64,000 nucleotides of DNA from Haliea sp964022665 (GCA_964022665.1 CAXIDF010000014.1:1-64000); one strand, 5' to 3'. Positions 32,401 through 42,152 are shown, counted from the stretch's first letter. A program made the numbers and translations. Notes: a model not told the origin generated them from the sequence alone.

Positions 32401-33651
32401 TTAGCGCCGTGGTCCCCGACCCAGGGTCTGCTGGATCAGGGCCAGCTGTTCGGCGGCGGTCTGGCGCAGGGCATCCCGTTCGGCCTCGGTACGTGGCGCT
32501 GGATGTGGCGCGGCGGGTATGAGGGTGTCAGCGTTTCTGCGGTTGCGCGCGTCGGCGAGTTTAAGGCCCAGATTGGGCACGAAAGTCCCGGCCCGGGCGG
32601 CGCGGCACAGGGCATAGAAAAACCGGAGCTCATCGTAGAGCGGCTTTGCGCCCTGGGTTTCAGCCTGCACCCGGCCCGCCAGTTCATCCAGCAGGGGCTG
32701 GTGCAGCTCAGCTGGAATCGGGGTCAGGTACTGCAGCGCCAGTGTGCGCTGGTTGTCCGTCAGGCGCCGCGGAAAAATTAGGGCATCCAGCGTTGGGGTT
32801 TCCGGCAACGGCGATGTGCGCGATGCAAAATTTTGGGCAGACTTTTCGGTTGTTGTCGTAGTAGTTGTTGTTGTATTACTACTACAACTACTACCTACAA
32901 CTTTCACTAAATCAACCGCCTTCGAATTTTGGTGCTGGTTAATGGCACGGGCTGCATCGGGTTGTGACAGGAGGTCATCCCGCGCATCCAGTAATCCCGC
33001 GGTGAGGTCCGCCAGGGAGCGCGCTGTGCCGTGCGCCGGTCCGGCACTCTCCGCGGAGTCCATAGCCTCTCGCACCCGCTGTTTGATATCCGGTAACGGC
33101 GCCAGGGGGTCCTCACCCTGCTCCACCGCACCCGCCAGTGTGGCCAAGACTGCCGTGGCCACCCGTCGGACCCGGGCGTGGCTGTGGCGCTCGCTCTGGC
33201 GCACGAAAGCCATATACCCCTCGTCCAGATACAGTGCATCGGCGAGCGGCAGCGGGTTGTCGTGCAGGGCATACACATTGCCCTGAAACTGCCCCGTACT
33301 GGCACGCACCCGGGCGCACAGGGATAGCCAGCGGGTCAGACGGAGGATGGCAATGGCCCGGGCAATGGTGGAGGTTGAAGCGATATTGGCGAGTTCGGCA
33401 ATCACCTCATAGCGGGGAAACGCCGCCCGGCCGCCGGTCTCGTGGGCCTGCAGCATGATCACCATCCACACGACTTTATCCACCGGCTCCAGTACAGGGT
33501 CGCAGACGACCGCCGTGGGATACGCCTGGTGCCAGTGCCCCAGAAACAGCAGGTTGTCCTGCGCCGAGCCCTGGGCGCGGCTGGTGGCGGCCTGGATCAG
33601 ACGATCCAGGGCATAGGTCTCCGGCCGGGGTTCACGCTCGATGCCGGACAT
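32401..33651 (-). CDS. STY4528-family pathogenicity-island/ICE replication protein
   Basis: 416 residues. DNLLFLGHWHQAYPTAVV and EPVDKVVWMVIMLQA lead into a winged-helix region with FPRYEVIAELANIASTSTIARAIAILRL; this is the STY4528 family linked to replication of ICEs and islands. A low-complexity Thr run (nine Thr) near residue 260 is encoded by a trinucleotide repeat and separates the DNA-binding part from the conserved C-terminal LTDNQRTLALQYL domain. Follows DUF2857 by nine bases, in the ParB operon. Confidence 0.82.
   Translation of the reverse strand: MSGIEREPRPETYALDRLIQAATSRAQGSAQDNLLFLGHWHQAYPTAVVCDPVLEPVDKVVWMVIMLQAHETGGRAAFPRYEVIAELANIASTSTIARAIAILRLTRWLSLCARVRASTGQFQGNVYALHDNPLPLADALYLDEGYMAFVRQSERHSHARVRRVATAVLATLAGAVEQGEDPLAPLPDIKQRVREAMDSAESAGPAHGTARSLADLTAGLLDARDDLLSQPDAARAINQHQNSKAVDLVKVVGSSCSSNTTTTTTTTTEKSAQNFASRTSPLPETPTLDALIFPRRLTDNQRTLALQYLTPIPAELHQPLLDELAGRVQAETQGAKPLYDELRFFYALCRAARAGTFVPNLGLKLADARNRRNADTLIPAAPHPAPRTEAERDALRQTAAEQLALIQQTLGRGPRR
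32858..32894. repeat. Trinucleotide-rich inverted repeat inside the replication gene
   Basis: GTAGTAGTTGT and ACAACTACTAC, an 11-bp perfect inverted repeat with a 15-base spacer, within a TTG/TAG repeat tract. It encodes the poly-Thr linker of the STY4528-type protein on the minus strand. In-frame expansion or contraction would change linker length without a frameshift. Confidence 0.6.
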
Positions 33652-33660
33652 GGGGTTGCC

Positions 33661-34245
33661 TCAATGGTCGTCGGCAGACTCACCCTCGGGGTTGCCGTAG
33701 GTGGTCCAGCGCTGGGTCAGACACCAGATGGTGCGCAGCTCAAGGCCGGTGGCGTCCTTTAGTGCCAGATAGTCCTCGCCGGTCAGTGAGACTTCGCCGT
33801 CGTCACCCGCCCGCGCCTGCCAGGCCAGCCACAGCGCATGGGCGGGTTCCTCGTCGGGCTCACTGGGGCGGCCCACCGCGGCGGTAAACCCCAGCAGACG
33901 ACGCCAGCGCGCGTACTCTTTGGACCCCAGCCCAAACAGAGCGCGCATCATCTCTTGGGGGGCATCGGCCTGCATCAGGGTGAGTTGCAGCTGGTCGGAT
34001 TCACGCTGCTGGCGCAGGCGCGCCACCAGGTGCCAGAAGACTTCCCGGTCGAGCTGGACCTGCAGGCAGTGCCCCCGAAAGGTCCCGGTCCGGCAGAGAT
34101 CGGTAATGTTGAGCTGCTGGAGAGCGTCCACCTCATTGGGACCGAACTGCATGGCCCGCAATGCGAGCTGATCGCCTTCGTCGAGGCAGCGTACCGCGTA
34201 CAGGAGTACCGCGGTGGTTAAGTCAGACTCCTTACTGGTTGGCAT
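33661..34245 (-). CDS. DUF2857 family ICE protein
   Basis: 194 residues; AVLLYAVRCLDEGDQLALRAMQFGPNEVDAL at the N-terminus, VFWHLVARLRQQRE and FGLGSKEYARWRRLLG in the middle match DUF2857, which always sits between ParB and STY4528 in these elements. It begins inside the 3' end of parB (14-base overlap). Possibly a transcription or replication accessory factor; the helical central part may bind DNA. Confidence 0.8.
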   Translation of the reverse strand: MPTSKESDLTTAVLLYAVRCLDEGDQLALRAMQFGPNEVDALQQLNITDLCRTGTFRGHCLQVQLDREVFWHLVARLRQQRESDQLQLTLMQADAPQEMMRALFGLGSKEYARWRRLLGFTAAVGRPSEPDEEPAHALWLAWQARAGDDGEVSLTGEDYLALKDATGLELRTIWCLTQRWTTYGNPEGESADDH

Positions 34246-35749
34246 CGCTCCCCTCCCTGGGTACCCACAGATCGAGACCGGCGCGATCCGCAGCCTCGTG
34301 GATCGCGCGGTAGGTTGTCATCAGCGCCAGCAGATCGCGCCAGTCCGTATCGGAGAGCGACCGCCACAGCTGAACGCCCCAGTGTCCCGGATCCGGCGTC
34401 CAGACATGCGGGTAGAGCAGGCCTGGATCCTGCTGCGAGACCGCCGTGCGCAGCACCGAATCAACCACCAGATGGGGAAGGACCTGGTTCGCCGGTGCCG
34501 TCGTCAACTCCGCGCAGGCCGCCAGCTGCCACCACAGGCAGGACACCTCGCCAAACAGGGCCGGATCCAGCGTGTCGCGCAGCTCCGGGGGCGGCACATC
34601 GGTCAGCATGAAGCCGAGACCCTGATCCGGCAGTGGAACCACCAAGACGGCGAGTCCGTAGTGCTCTGCCAGCCTGGCGGCCAGCGTGTAGGCGGTGATA
34701 CGCAGCGAGACCAGTGGATCCTCGGGCACTGGGACAGTTGCGCTGACCGGCGCCGCGGCCTCGGGGGGTATATTCACCCTCCTCTGCGGCTGTGTCGGGT
34801 TCGATGGCTCTTTCACGCCACCTGGTTGCGTGGCCTCTGGCTCGTGTGCAGTCGGCAGTGGTTCCAGCACCACTTCGGTATAGCCAGAACCGCTGAGCAG
34901 AGCATCGAGTTGCAGGCGGACGCTATGGAGGCTGGTATCCGTTGCTTCCGCCACCTCGTTCTCGAGGGCGGTCCTCAGCAGCTCCAGGTTCCAATCGGGC
35001 GAATCGTAGCGCTGACAGAGCGCGGCAAAGATTTCCGCGCACTCGGACTCTGGACCGAGCGCATGGCGGTACCAGAGCTCGAGAAAGGCGTTTTCCAGCG
35101 CCTGGAGCTTTTCCACCTGGGGACGGCCCAGGCCGGCATTCAGGGCCTCCGGGATCAGCGGCAACAGGCGCTCCACCGCATAGACCATCTTGGAGATCAC
35201 AGTGTGGTTAATGCCAAGGCCCCGCTGGGTCATGATCTTGGCAAGCCCCCGCAGCGTGAGGGTGCGGTGGGGTGATTCAGACTCGAGTATGGCTTTGAGA
35301 TCCATCACCGCCAGCGCCTTGTCAATAAAGATCAGGCTCCCCCGAAGCTCGTTCTCCCTGAGGTGCGCCAACAGGACATGGGATTCCTCCGTCCAGGGCC
35401 TATAGACGCAGTTGACGGTACCAAACCGCTCATCCCGGGTTTCCTGGTAGAGTTCCTGCAGGATTTTTAGGCGCGTGTTGCCACCCACAAGAGGTACATA
35501 GTGGTTTTCACCAGGGCGCTGAGTGACCACCAGGGGCTGGTCGAGACCCTGTGAACGGATGGATGACTTGATGCGCTGGTATTCTGCGTTGAACCCATGC
35601 CGGGGGTTATGTTCATACGGCTGGAGGTCAGAGAGCGGCATCACCAGAGCGCCTGAGGCTGCTGGCTGGGCGACCGGTAAAACCGGCTGCCCATTCACGA
35701 TCCTACCCCCGCTGTAAGGATCACCAGTGGGCAGGGGCATTGCCGACAT
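34232..35749 (-). CDS. parB: ParB family protein, PFGI-1 class ICE
   Basis: 505 residues: ParB/Srx domain (MPLSDLQPYEHNPRH, VPLVGGNTRLKILQELYQE, HVLLAHLRENELRG at about 37-125), a helix-turn-helix region with LAKIMTQRGLGINHTVISKM, and a long C-terminal domain specific for ICE ParB proteins. It should bind parS-like sites and act in partition or replication. Its usual neighbours ParA/Soj and DnaB are missing upstream, where only short non-coding DNA precedes alpA. Confidence 0.88.
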   Translation of the reverse strand: MSAMPLPTGDPYSGGRIVNGQPVLPVAQPAASGALVMPLSDLQPYEHNPRHGFNAEYQRIKSSIRSQGLDQPLVVTQRPGENHYVPLVGGNTRLKILQELYQETRDERFGTVNCVYRPWTEESHVLLAHLRENELRGSLIFIDKALAVMDLKAILESESPHRTLTLRGLAKIMTQRGLGINHTVISKMVYAVERLLPLIPEALNAGLGRPQVEKLQALENAFLELWYRHALGPESECAEIFAALCQRYDSPDWNLELLRTALENEVAEATDTSLHSVRLQLDALLSGSGYTEVVLEPLPTAHEPEATQPGGVKEPSNPTQPQRRVNIPPEAAAPVSATVPVPEDPLVSLRITAYTLAARLAEHYGLAVLVVPLPDQGLGFMLTDVPPPELRDTLDPALFGEVSCLWWQLAACAELTTAPANQVLPHLVVDSVLRTAVSQQDPGLLYPHVWTPDPGHWGVQLWRSLSDTDWRDLLALMTTYRAIHEAADRAGLDLWVPREGSDANQ

Positions 35750-36138
35750 GGGGATCCGCGATAGCGATCAGGTCGCAAGGGGCCTGCTCGGGGAGCCCAG
35801 CGCGGCTCGGGGCGGGATGTGACAAGCTGGGACGAATCCCCGGGATACGCGCGGTCGTTGATGGCATGCAGAAGCCGGTACGGAGAGATCATGGAGAAAA
35901 TCCTTTTCCTCGCAACTCTCTAAACGTAGCATCGATAGAAAAACTTGCATTCATCATTTGCGTCCAAATTTAGCTGACTAGCCCCAACTTGCGCAGAACG
36001 CCACCCGGTGCCCTGTGTCTGAGGAGGCTTATCGACCGAATCGGCGATAGATACTATGGTCCGTATGTAAAGTCGGTGCTGCGCAAAGTGGTCGAGCGAC
36101 GGGTATGAGCCGCCCCGAGCATTCACTCCCAGTCCAGA
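35750..36138. other. Intergenic DNA between parB and alpA, no gene supported
   Basis: About 390 bases in which ParA/Soj and DnaB genes would be expected in related ICEs. Short open frames on the minus strand (35695-35892 and 35920-36126) show no domain I recognise. A deletion is the simplest explanation. Confidence 0.4.
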
Positions 36139-36333
36139 TTAACGTCGACAGCTTCGCGTGTTCCGCGTCTGTTCCCACTCTTCAATCTCAGTGAGTCGCC
36201 AGCGTGTGCAGCCCACTGAGAGCTTGATAGGCTTGGGAAAGGCAGCGGAGTGGGTCCAGCGCCAGACCGTGGCGCGGCTAACTTGAAATCGCTGTGCGAT
36301 GGCAGTGTCGGATAAATAGACTGTACTGTGCAT
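36139..36333 (-). CDS. alpA: AlpA-family DNA-binding regulator
   Basis: 64 residues: VYLSDTAIAQRFQVSRATVWRW and AAFPKPIKLSVGCTRWRLTEIEEWE is the MerR-like winged helix of AlpA/phage excisionase-type regulators. In ICEs and prophages AlpA activates the integrase or the maintenance operon. The ATG at 36333 fits the family's length; an upstream in-frame extension has foreign composition. Confidence 0.82.
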   Translation of the reverse strand: MHSTVYLSDTAIAQRFQVSRATVWRWTHSAAFPKPIKLSVGCTRWRLTEIEEWEQTRNTRSCRR

Positions 36334-36457
36334 GGCATTGCATCCTTTGTTTATTGGAAGCATTGCGAGAGAGTCTGCATGGATCGGTGAAGAAGCAAAG
36401 AGAAAAACCCGCACAGGCTTGACCCGATTTCCAGGAGCATATACTTGACCACCACAT

Positions 36458-36745
36458 TTAAGAGCAATAAAACAGAGTAAGCCCCGGATCATACTGTTGA
36501 AATAGTCGCTCTCTGGCCTTGGATCGATGAAGCGACAGCGGATGAACAACACGGCGGATGACGTGGAAACGGTCTGCCACGATCATCGCATTGGGGAAGT
36601 AGCGACGAGCGATATTGCGGTAGGTCTCCGACAGATCCATGACGATCAGCTGGACGTTGTCCTTTCCCGGCGGGGCCTTCAGATAACGCTGCGTATTCCG
36701 CAGCCGATCCCGGAACTCTGGGGGATATCTCGTTAGTTTGTTCAT
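36458..36745 (-). pseudogene. ISL3-family transposase remnant
   Basis: A short piece of an ISL3-type DDE transposase: VMDLSETYRNIARRYFPNAMIVADRFHVIRRVVH contains the second catalytic region (Asp in VMDLS and VADRFH), but both ends are missing; intact ISL3 transposases are about 400 residues. It lies beside alpA and marks an old insertion or deletion where the ParA and DnaB genes are missing. Confidence 0.75.
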
Positions 36746-36929
36746 TGCTCCATCCTCTCAAGGTTTGGAGCCTCCGGCAAACTCAGGGCGATTCAGGGTC
36801 TTCACAATGGGCCGTAATATGCAAGCAGCAGCACATCTTCGGTGGGCGCGACATTGTAGCGTGGCGGCGGTAAGCGTACATCGATGCCCAGAGAATCCAG
36901 CAGGTTCTGGAGGCCGGGCTGACACTTCG

Positions 36930-37397
36930 TTAGCCTTGGTCAAATAGGCGTTGACGTAAATTGGCGCGTACACGTTGCAACTGTCCGATCAAACTGTCGC
37001 GCTCTTCGATCGGGATGCCGTCCAGTAGAATCTCCTCAATCTGTTCAACGACATTTTCCAGTTCGGGCAGCAAAGGTCGGATCCTGCCCGTGAGCACAAC
37101 GCGTTTCACGCGTTTGTCACTTGCGTCTGGCATGCGTTCAACCCAGCTTGCGTCTTCCAGACGATCAACGATTTTGCCCAGCGGCGGCTTCGCCATCAAC
37201 AGTCTTTCGGCTATCTGTGTCTGGGTTAGTGGCCCCTCTGTATAGAGTAGGTAGAGAACCTGCCACTGACTGCGAGTCAGTTCGAAGTCTCGAACCTCGC
37301 GATTGAAAATCTTGGCAACCATTAAACTCACTTCGTGCATCAATGTACTCACGTGATGGTGCGTAAACCGCTTGCCCTGAATTTCTTGACTTTTCAC
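36930..37397 (-). CDS. MarR-family transcriptional repressor
   Basis: 155 residues, probable GTG start. Winged helix with LTRSQWQVLYLLYTEGPLTQTQIAERLLMAKPPLGKIVDRLEDASWVER (about 41-89, shown in part as LTRSQWQVLYLLYTEGPL) and DASDKRVKRVVLT. It is divergent from the RND efflux operon, and a TAGTT-N5-AACTA dyad lies in the gap, so it is very likely the local repressor responding to a hydrophobic ligand. Clearly less GC-rich than the transfer genes. Confidence 0.85.
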   Translation of the reverse strand: MKSQEIQGKRFTHHHVSTLMHEVSLMVAKIFNREVRDFELTRSQWQVLYLLYTEGPLTQTQIAERLLMAKPPLGKIVDRLEDASWVERMPDASDKRVKRVVLTGRIRPLLPELENVVEQIEEILLDGIPIEERDSLIGQLQRVRANLRQRLFDQG

Positions 37398-37414
37398 TGA
37401 AATATTGATTACCT

Positions 37415-37429
37415 TAGTTATAGAAACTA
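37415..37429. promoter_or_regulatory. Probable MarR operator, TAGTT-N5-AACTA
   Basis: A perfect 5-5-5 dyad (TAGTT ATAGA AACTA) 18 bases upstream of the marR start and 60 bases upstream of the efflux adaptor start. MarR proteins usually bind such short dyads between divergent genes. Confidence 0.55.
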
Positions 37430-37488
37430 CAGTTACTTTTTAGCTGACATGCAGACACTAGTCAACTCTCTGAGCGCTTATTGAAAGA

Positions 37489-38604
37489 ATGGACACAGTT
37501 TCACCGCCCCGTAAATTCCTGCTGGCCGGCTGTCTCTTGACAGTACTTGCGGCCTGTGACCATTCAACCACGGAACCTGCAGCGGGCCTAGAGTCCAACG
37601 AAACCGCTCCCCTGGCCCAAATCCAGATCGGGAGGCCAGAACAGGTCCATATCAGCGAACCCATACTGACAACCGGTTCCGTATTTGCGCACAAGACAAC
37701 CAATGTTGTGCCCCTTGTTGGCGGGCTGATTGAGGAAATCCGTGTGAACGTTGGTGATCGTGTTGACCAGGGTGACCCGCTCATAATGCTGCGACAAACA
37801 GAGTTCGAACTCGCGGTGAAGCGGCTGGCACATGCGCGAGATCTGGCCAAATCGGAACTTGAAGATGCCCTGCGCAATTTGGACAACGCCAACAGGCTCA
37901 GAGAACGGGAGGTAATTTCCCAGGAAACCCTTGACGCCCTGGAGACGCGCGTTGCGGTGTCCACGTCCAAATTGGGCATGGCTGAAGTCAACTTGTCTCT
38001 CGCGCAACAGGAGTTGACCGACTCAATTGTAAAGGCGCCTTTTCGCGGTGTCATCACCAAGCGTTTTGTCGATGAAGGCGCATTCGTGCCCTCGGTAATG
38101 CGCTCGGAAAGTCCGGTCGTTCAATTACAGAAGATTGACATTGTTATCGTTCAGATCTTTGTGCCAGAAACATATCTCACATCAGTGAGTCCTGGCATGC
38201 GGGCAATTGTCCATATTCCCAGCCTGGGTCAAACCTTCGAATCACGTGTGGCCTTGATCAACGATAATCACGAACTGAATACACGCAATATCGAATTGCG
38301 TATCGGTATCGCCAATCCTGACTATGTCATAAAGCCCGGGCTGTTTGCGGTGGTCAAGCTTTACCCTGAAGCCCGAGAGATTCGGATTCTGCCACCGGAA
38401 TCACTTTTAGGCGCGGGGCAAGACAGGCACGTGTTGACAGTAGAAGATGGCAAAGTCCAACGGATGAATGTGGCGGTAAAAGCCTTGACTGATGGCAGCT
38501 TGGAACTGCTTTCTGAACTAGATCCTGATACCAACATTATTGTCGGCACGCAACGTCACACTCTGGAACCGGGCAACCCGGTCACAGTCGACCAACTGCT
38601 CTGA
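37489..38604 (+). CDS. RND efflux periplasmic adaptor lipoprotein (MFP/HlyD)
   Basis: 371 residues. Signal with lipobox LAAC at about 20-23; barrel-sandwich hybrid (VVPLVGGLIEEIRVNVGDRVDQGDPLIML), coiled-coil hairpin (about 105-170) and beta-barrel with IVKAPFRGVITKRFVDEGAFV. It links the inner-membrane pump to an outer-membrane factor. Its TGA overlaps the pump's ATG. The first 115 codons are duplicated, decayed, at 42854-43223. No outer-membrane channel gene is present, so a host TolC-like protein must be used. Confidence 0.88.
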   Translation: MDTVSPPRKFLLAGCLLTVLAACDHSTTEPAAGLESNETAPLAQIQIGRPEQVHISEPILTTGSVFAHKTTNVVPLVGGLIEEIRVNVGDRVDQGDPLIMLRQTEFELAVKRLAHARDLAKSELEDALRNLDNANRLREREVISQETLDALETRVAVSTSKLGMAEVNLSLAQQELTDSIVKAPFRGVITKRFVDEGAFVPSVMRSESPVVQLQKIDIVIVQIFVPETYLTSVSPGMRAIVHIPSLGQTFESRVALINDNHELNTRNIELRIGIANPDYVIKPGLFAVVKLYPEAREIRILPPESLLGAGQDRHVLTVEDGKVQRMNVAVKALTDGSLELLSELDPDTNIIVGTQRHTLEPGNPVTVDQLL

Positions 38605-41600
38605 TGTGGATCGCTGACCTCTCGATTCGCCGTCCTGTCATGACCGTCATGTTCGTCGGCGCATTGGTATTGCTGGGCGCCATATCAATGCCGCGCGTCA
38701 ATATGAGTCTGTTCCCCCATGTTGACATTCCCATTGTCACTGTTGAAACAACTCTGGAAGGTGCCTCTCCCGCGACAATGGAATCAGAGGTAACAGACCG
38801 ACTTGAGGAGGAACTGTTTGCGATCGCGGGACTGGACAGTCTTCGCTCGGCAAGTGCCGACGGGTACTCCCAGATCATCCTGGAGTTCGAACTGGAAACG
38901 GACGTGAATTTGAAAGCACAGGAGGTTCGAGACAAGGCAGCCAGGGCTTTCCCGTTTTTACCAGAGGGGACAAAACAACCACTGATTACAATCCTCGATC
39001 CGGATTCCGAGCCGATAGTCTCCATCATCATGTCTGGGCCTCTGCCGACAGGCGAGTTAACCAAACTGGCCAAAAGCACAGTGAAGGAACGCTTACAGAG
39101 GGTTCCGGGTGTCGGTAGCGTACAACTTGTGGGAGATCGTGAAAGGGAAGTCCGGGTTTGGCTCAATGCAAGCCGGATGCGCGGCTATGGCACTACTGTT
39201 GACGATATATCTGCAGCCATAAGACGAGAGCACGTGGACATCGCCGGTGGACGACTGGAATACCAAAACGGCAACTCTGAGTTCACCGTCAAGACACTTG
39301 GAGAGGTGACAAGCATCGAAGAGTTGAAAGATATTGCGATATTCCGCGTCAACCAGGCACTGGTCCGATTGAGAGATGTGGCAAGATTGGAAGATGGGCT
39401 TGAAGATGAACGAAGTTATGCCGAACTCGACGGAATAAATGGCATTAGTCTTGAGATACGCAAGCAAAGCGGTGCAAACACCGTCAACGTGGCTCGAGCC
39501 ATTAGAGCAGAGCTCGAAAAGATAAGGGACGAAATACGATCCGACATTTCCCTGACCCCGGTCAGGGATAATTCCAGATTCATTGAATCCACGGTACGAG
39601 ACGTTTCATTCGACATTATATTGGGTGTCGTGCTCGTTGTTGCGGTGACACTGTTTTTCCTTCTGAGCATTCGTGCCACTATCATTGTTGCTACGGCCAT
39701 TCCTACGGCACTCATAGCCACCTTCTTTGCCTTTTACGTCCTGGATTTCTCAATAAACATGATGTCGCTTATTGCGATTTCTTTGTGCGTTGGCCTACTG
39801 GTCGACGATGCCGTCGTAGTGTTGGAGTCGATATACAGGGAAATCGAGGAAGGTCAAGAACCCGCTGTTGCCGCGTCGGTAGGCACAGGAAAGGTCGCTA
39901 TGGCAGTGGTTGCCTCGACGTTCGCAGTCATGGCTGTTTTCCTGCCCATTTCGTTCACGGATGGACTGATCGGCGTATTCATGTACCAGTATGGCGTTAC
40001 CGTCGCAGTTGCTGTCGGAATCTCTTTGATAATATCACTGACTTTGACTCCCATGCTCTGCTCCAGACTGCTGCAGCGCAGTACCACGAAAAGCTCAGCA
40101 GTACACGCATTGGAACGCGCACACTCCAGGCTGGAATCCAGCTACGTGTCCTTGGTACGAGCGGCATTGTCCGCAAGGTGGCTGGTTCTGATTTTTGCCG
40201 GAATAGCCGTCGCCATTGGTGTCCATTACGCGGGCAAGGTTCCGCTGTCATTCACGTCCAAAGCTGATCGGAGCGAGTTTATCGCTGCGGTTGAACTGCC
40301 GCTGGGCACCGGAATAGCTGAGTCAAAGCGAGTGGCTTCCAGGTTGAGTGCAAGGGTCAAGGAGTTCGAGCATGTTCAGCTGGTCTTCGCCGTTATCGGC
40401 TCAGGCGCACAGACAAAGACCAATGAGATCAGCTTTTATGTCGGCTTGACCCCCAAACAGGAACGCAATATTCATCAAAACCTGATTATGGATGAAATCC
40501 GTCTCGCCTTGACTAAAGCAGCGCCTCAGGCTCAGCACATCACCATGGCTCAGGTACCCTGGATCTCCGGCGGCGGCTTCTTCGGCGCGGACCTCGATTT
40601 GGCGCTTAGTGGGCCGGATCTCGACAAGCTTCAGCGCTATTCCGAACATATAATGCAGGCGATGCAGGCCTCGGGACTGTTTCGCGACGTCAAATCCAGC
40701 TACGAATCCGGCAAGCCCGAGATTCAGGTAAGCATCAACCGCGACCGTGCGGCCAAGCTTGGTATATCCGTGCACAATATCGCCAGTGCTGTTGGTACAA
40801 CTATGGGCGGCAAGGATATCGCCAGCTTTCAAGAGCACGGTGATCGCTACGACGTCAGGCTCAGATTCGATCAGGAGTATCGCGATCACATTGGCACATT
40901 TGACCTGATTCAATTGCGATCCTCGGACGACAGCCTGGTCGACTTCCGAAGTGTTGCTGACGTAGCAATCAAGGATGGGCCGGTACAGATCGACAGGTAT
41001 AACCGTGCCAGAAAAATTTCTGTATCAGGTAATGCGCCGGCGGGTACTGCCGCTGGAGAGCTACTGGTAGCAATGGACAGAATTCTGACCGATATGGAAT
41101 TTGAGCCAGGTTATGAGGCAACCTATCTTGGAACCTCCGAGCAGGTGCGCGAGGTTGCCAACTCCTTGTTGTTCGCTTTCATGCTGGCCCTGCTGATTCT
41201 GTACATGATTCTCGCAAGTCAATTCGAAAGCTTCGCCCAACCTGTCGCCATAATGCTCACCGCGCCTCTGTCTTTTGTTGGCGCATTCACTTTACTGGCT
41301 CTGACCAACTCCGAGCTTTCCGCGACGACACAGATTGCCATGGTAGCCTTAATGGGCCTGGTGATGAAGAATGGTATTTTGCTGGTGGATCAGGCCAATC
41401 AGTCCATGTCGCGAGGCTTGGCGGCAAAAGACGCGATGATAGAATCGGCAAAGTTACGGCTACGTCCAGTTCTGATGACGGCATTCTCCACTATATTCGG
41501 CATGATCCCCATCGCTCTGGCGACAAGCGACGGAGCAGAACTACGGACATCTACCGGTATTATCGTGATTGGCGGTTTGGGTTCTTCAACTCTCCTGACT

Positions 41601-41693
41601 CTGTTTGTGGTGCCGGTGGTATTCACCCTGATTGTAGACTCGAAAATCAGGCTTAATCGCTTCTTGGCAGAACGGAAGGAATCCGTGAAATGA
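38604..41693 (+). CDS. RND efflux transporter, inner-membrane pump (HAE-1-like)
   Basis: 1029 residues, the usual size, with 12 predicted helices and two periplasmic loops. LSIRRPVMTVMFVGALVLLG starts the protein. Proton-relay motifs are intact: GLLVDDAVVVLESIYREIE (two Asp) and MGLVMKNGILLVDQAN (Lys). The start overlaps the adaptor stop and its stop overlaps a thioesterase start (ATGA). Closest to multidrug/hydrophobe pumps; substrate not predictable. The thioesterase partners suggest acyl or aromatic compounds. Confidence 0.9.
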   Translation: MWIADLSIRRPVMTVMFVGALVLLGAISMPRVNMSLFPHVDIPIVTVETTLEGASPATMESEVTDRLEEELFAIAGLDSLRSASADGYSQIILEFELETDVNLKAQEVRDKAARAFPFLPEGTKQPLITILDPDSEPIVSIIMSGPLPTGELTKLAKSTVKERLQRVPGVGSVQLVGDREREVRVWLNASRMRGYGTTVDDISAAIRREHVDIAGGRLEYQNGNSEFTVKTLGEVTSIEELKDIAIFRVNQALVRLRDVARLEDGLEDERSYAELDGINGISLEIRKQSGANTVNVARAIRAELEKIRDEIRSDISLTPVRDNSRFIESTVRDVSFDIILGVVLVVAVTLFFLLSIRATIIVATAIPTALIATFFAFYVLDFSINMMSLIAISLCVGLLVDDAVVVLESIYREIEEGQEPAVAASVGTGKVAMAVVASTFAVMAVFLPISFTDGLIGVFMYQYGVTVAVAVGISLIISLTLTPMLCSRLLQRSTTKSSAVHALERAHSRLESSYVSLVRAALSARWLVLIFAGIAVAIGVHYAGKVPLSFTSKADRSEFIAAVELPLGTGIAESKRVASRLSARVKEFEHVQLVFAVIGSGAQTKTNEISFYVGLTPKQERNIHQNLIMDEIRLALTKAAPQAQHITMAQVPWISGGGFFGADLDLALSGPDLDKLQRYSEHIMQAMQASGLFRDVKSSYESGKPEIQVSINRDRAAKLGISVHNIASAVGTTMGGKDIASFQEHGDRYDVRLRFDQEYRDHIGTFDLIQLRSSDDSLVDFRSVADVAIKDGPVQIDRYNRARKISVSGNAPAGTAAGELLVAMDRILTDMEFEPGYEATYLGTSEQVREVANSLLFAFMLALLILYMILASQFESFAQPVAIMLTAPLSFVGAFTLLALTNSELSATTQIAMVALMGLVMKNGILLVDQANQSMSRGLAAKDAMIESAKLRLRPVLMTAFSTIFGMIPIALATSDGAELRTSTGIIVIGGLGSSTLLTLFVVPVVFTLIVDSKIRLNRFLAERKESVK

Positions 41694-42139
41694 CTTCAGA
41701 TCACATAAAGCAGTTGTATGGGCTGTTTTCCAGCCGAGTTGGGGCGCATCTTGATCTAGGCCTGAAACTGGTCGACATAGAGGGCGACACGGTAAGGCTT
41801 CTCCTGCCTTTTCAGCAAAAACACGCCAATGCATTGGAAAACGGAGCGATCCATACCAGCGCACTGGCGACGGCCATTGACAGCGCTTGCGGGTTCGCCG
41901 TCATGCTCAGACTGAAAGAGCCAACAGCGATAGCCACGGTCAATTTGAGAATAGATCATATTCGGCAACCCGAATCGGGACAGAACGTGACAGTCGAGGC
42001 GCAGTGTTATCAACAGTCGGGAGATTTTGCCTACGTTCGTGCCAGGGCCATATCAACGAAAACTCTCTTCACCTACTCTAGTGCCATCAGCATTTTTAAA
42101 GTTGGCACGCCAGGCCCAGCTCTGAACTCAGCCCTTTGA
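41690..42139 (+). CDS. PaaI-like hotdog thioesterase, first copy
   Basis: 149 residues with the hotdog fold: NALENGAIHTSALATAIDSACGFAVML (the helix of the fold) and ATVNLRIDHIRQPESGQNVTVEAQC. Probably hydrolyses an acyl- or aryl-CoA; the catalytic residue is not certain because the usual HGG appears as ENGAIH. Overlaps the RND pump stop, so it is translated with the pump. Thioesterases in efflux operons are unusual. Confidence 0.75.
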   Translation: MTSDHIKQLYGLFSSRVGAHLDLGLKLVDIEGDTVRLLLPFQQKHANALENGAIHTSALATAIDSACGFAVMLRLKEPTAIATVNLRIDHIRQPESGQNVTVEAQCYQQSGDFAYVRARAISTKTLFTYSSAISIFKVGTPGPALNSAL

Positions 42140-42152
42140 TTCGGTACAGGAT

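Noticed and set aside
35695..36126. Remnants of ParA/Soj or DnaB between parB and alpA
   Set aside because: No Walker motifs or family segments found in any frame.
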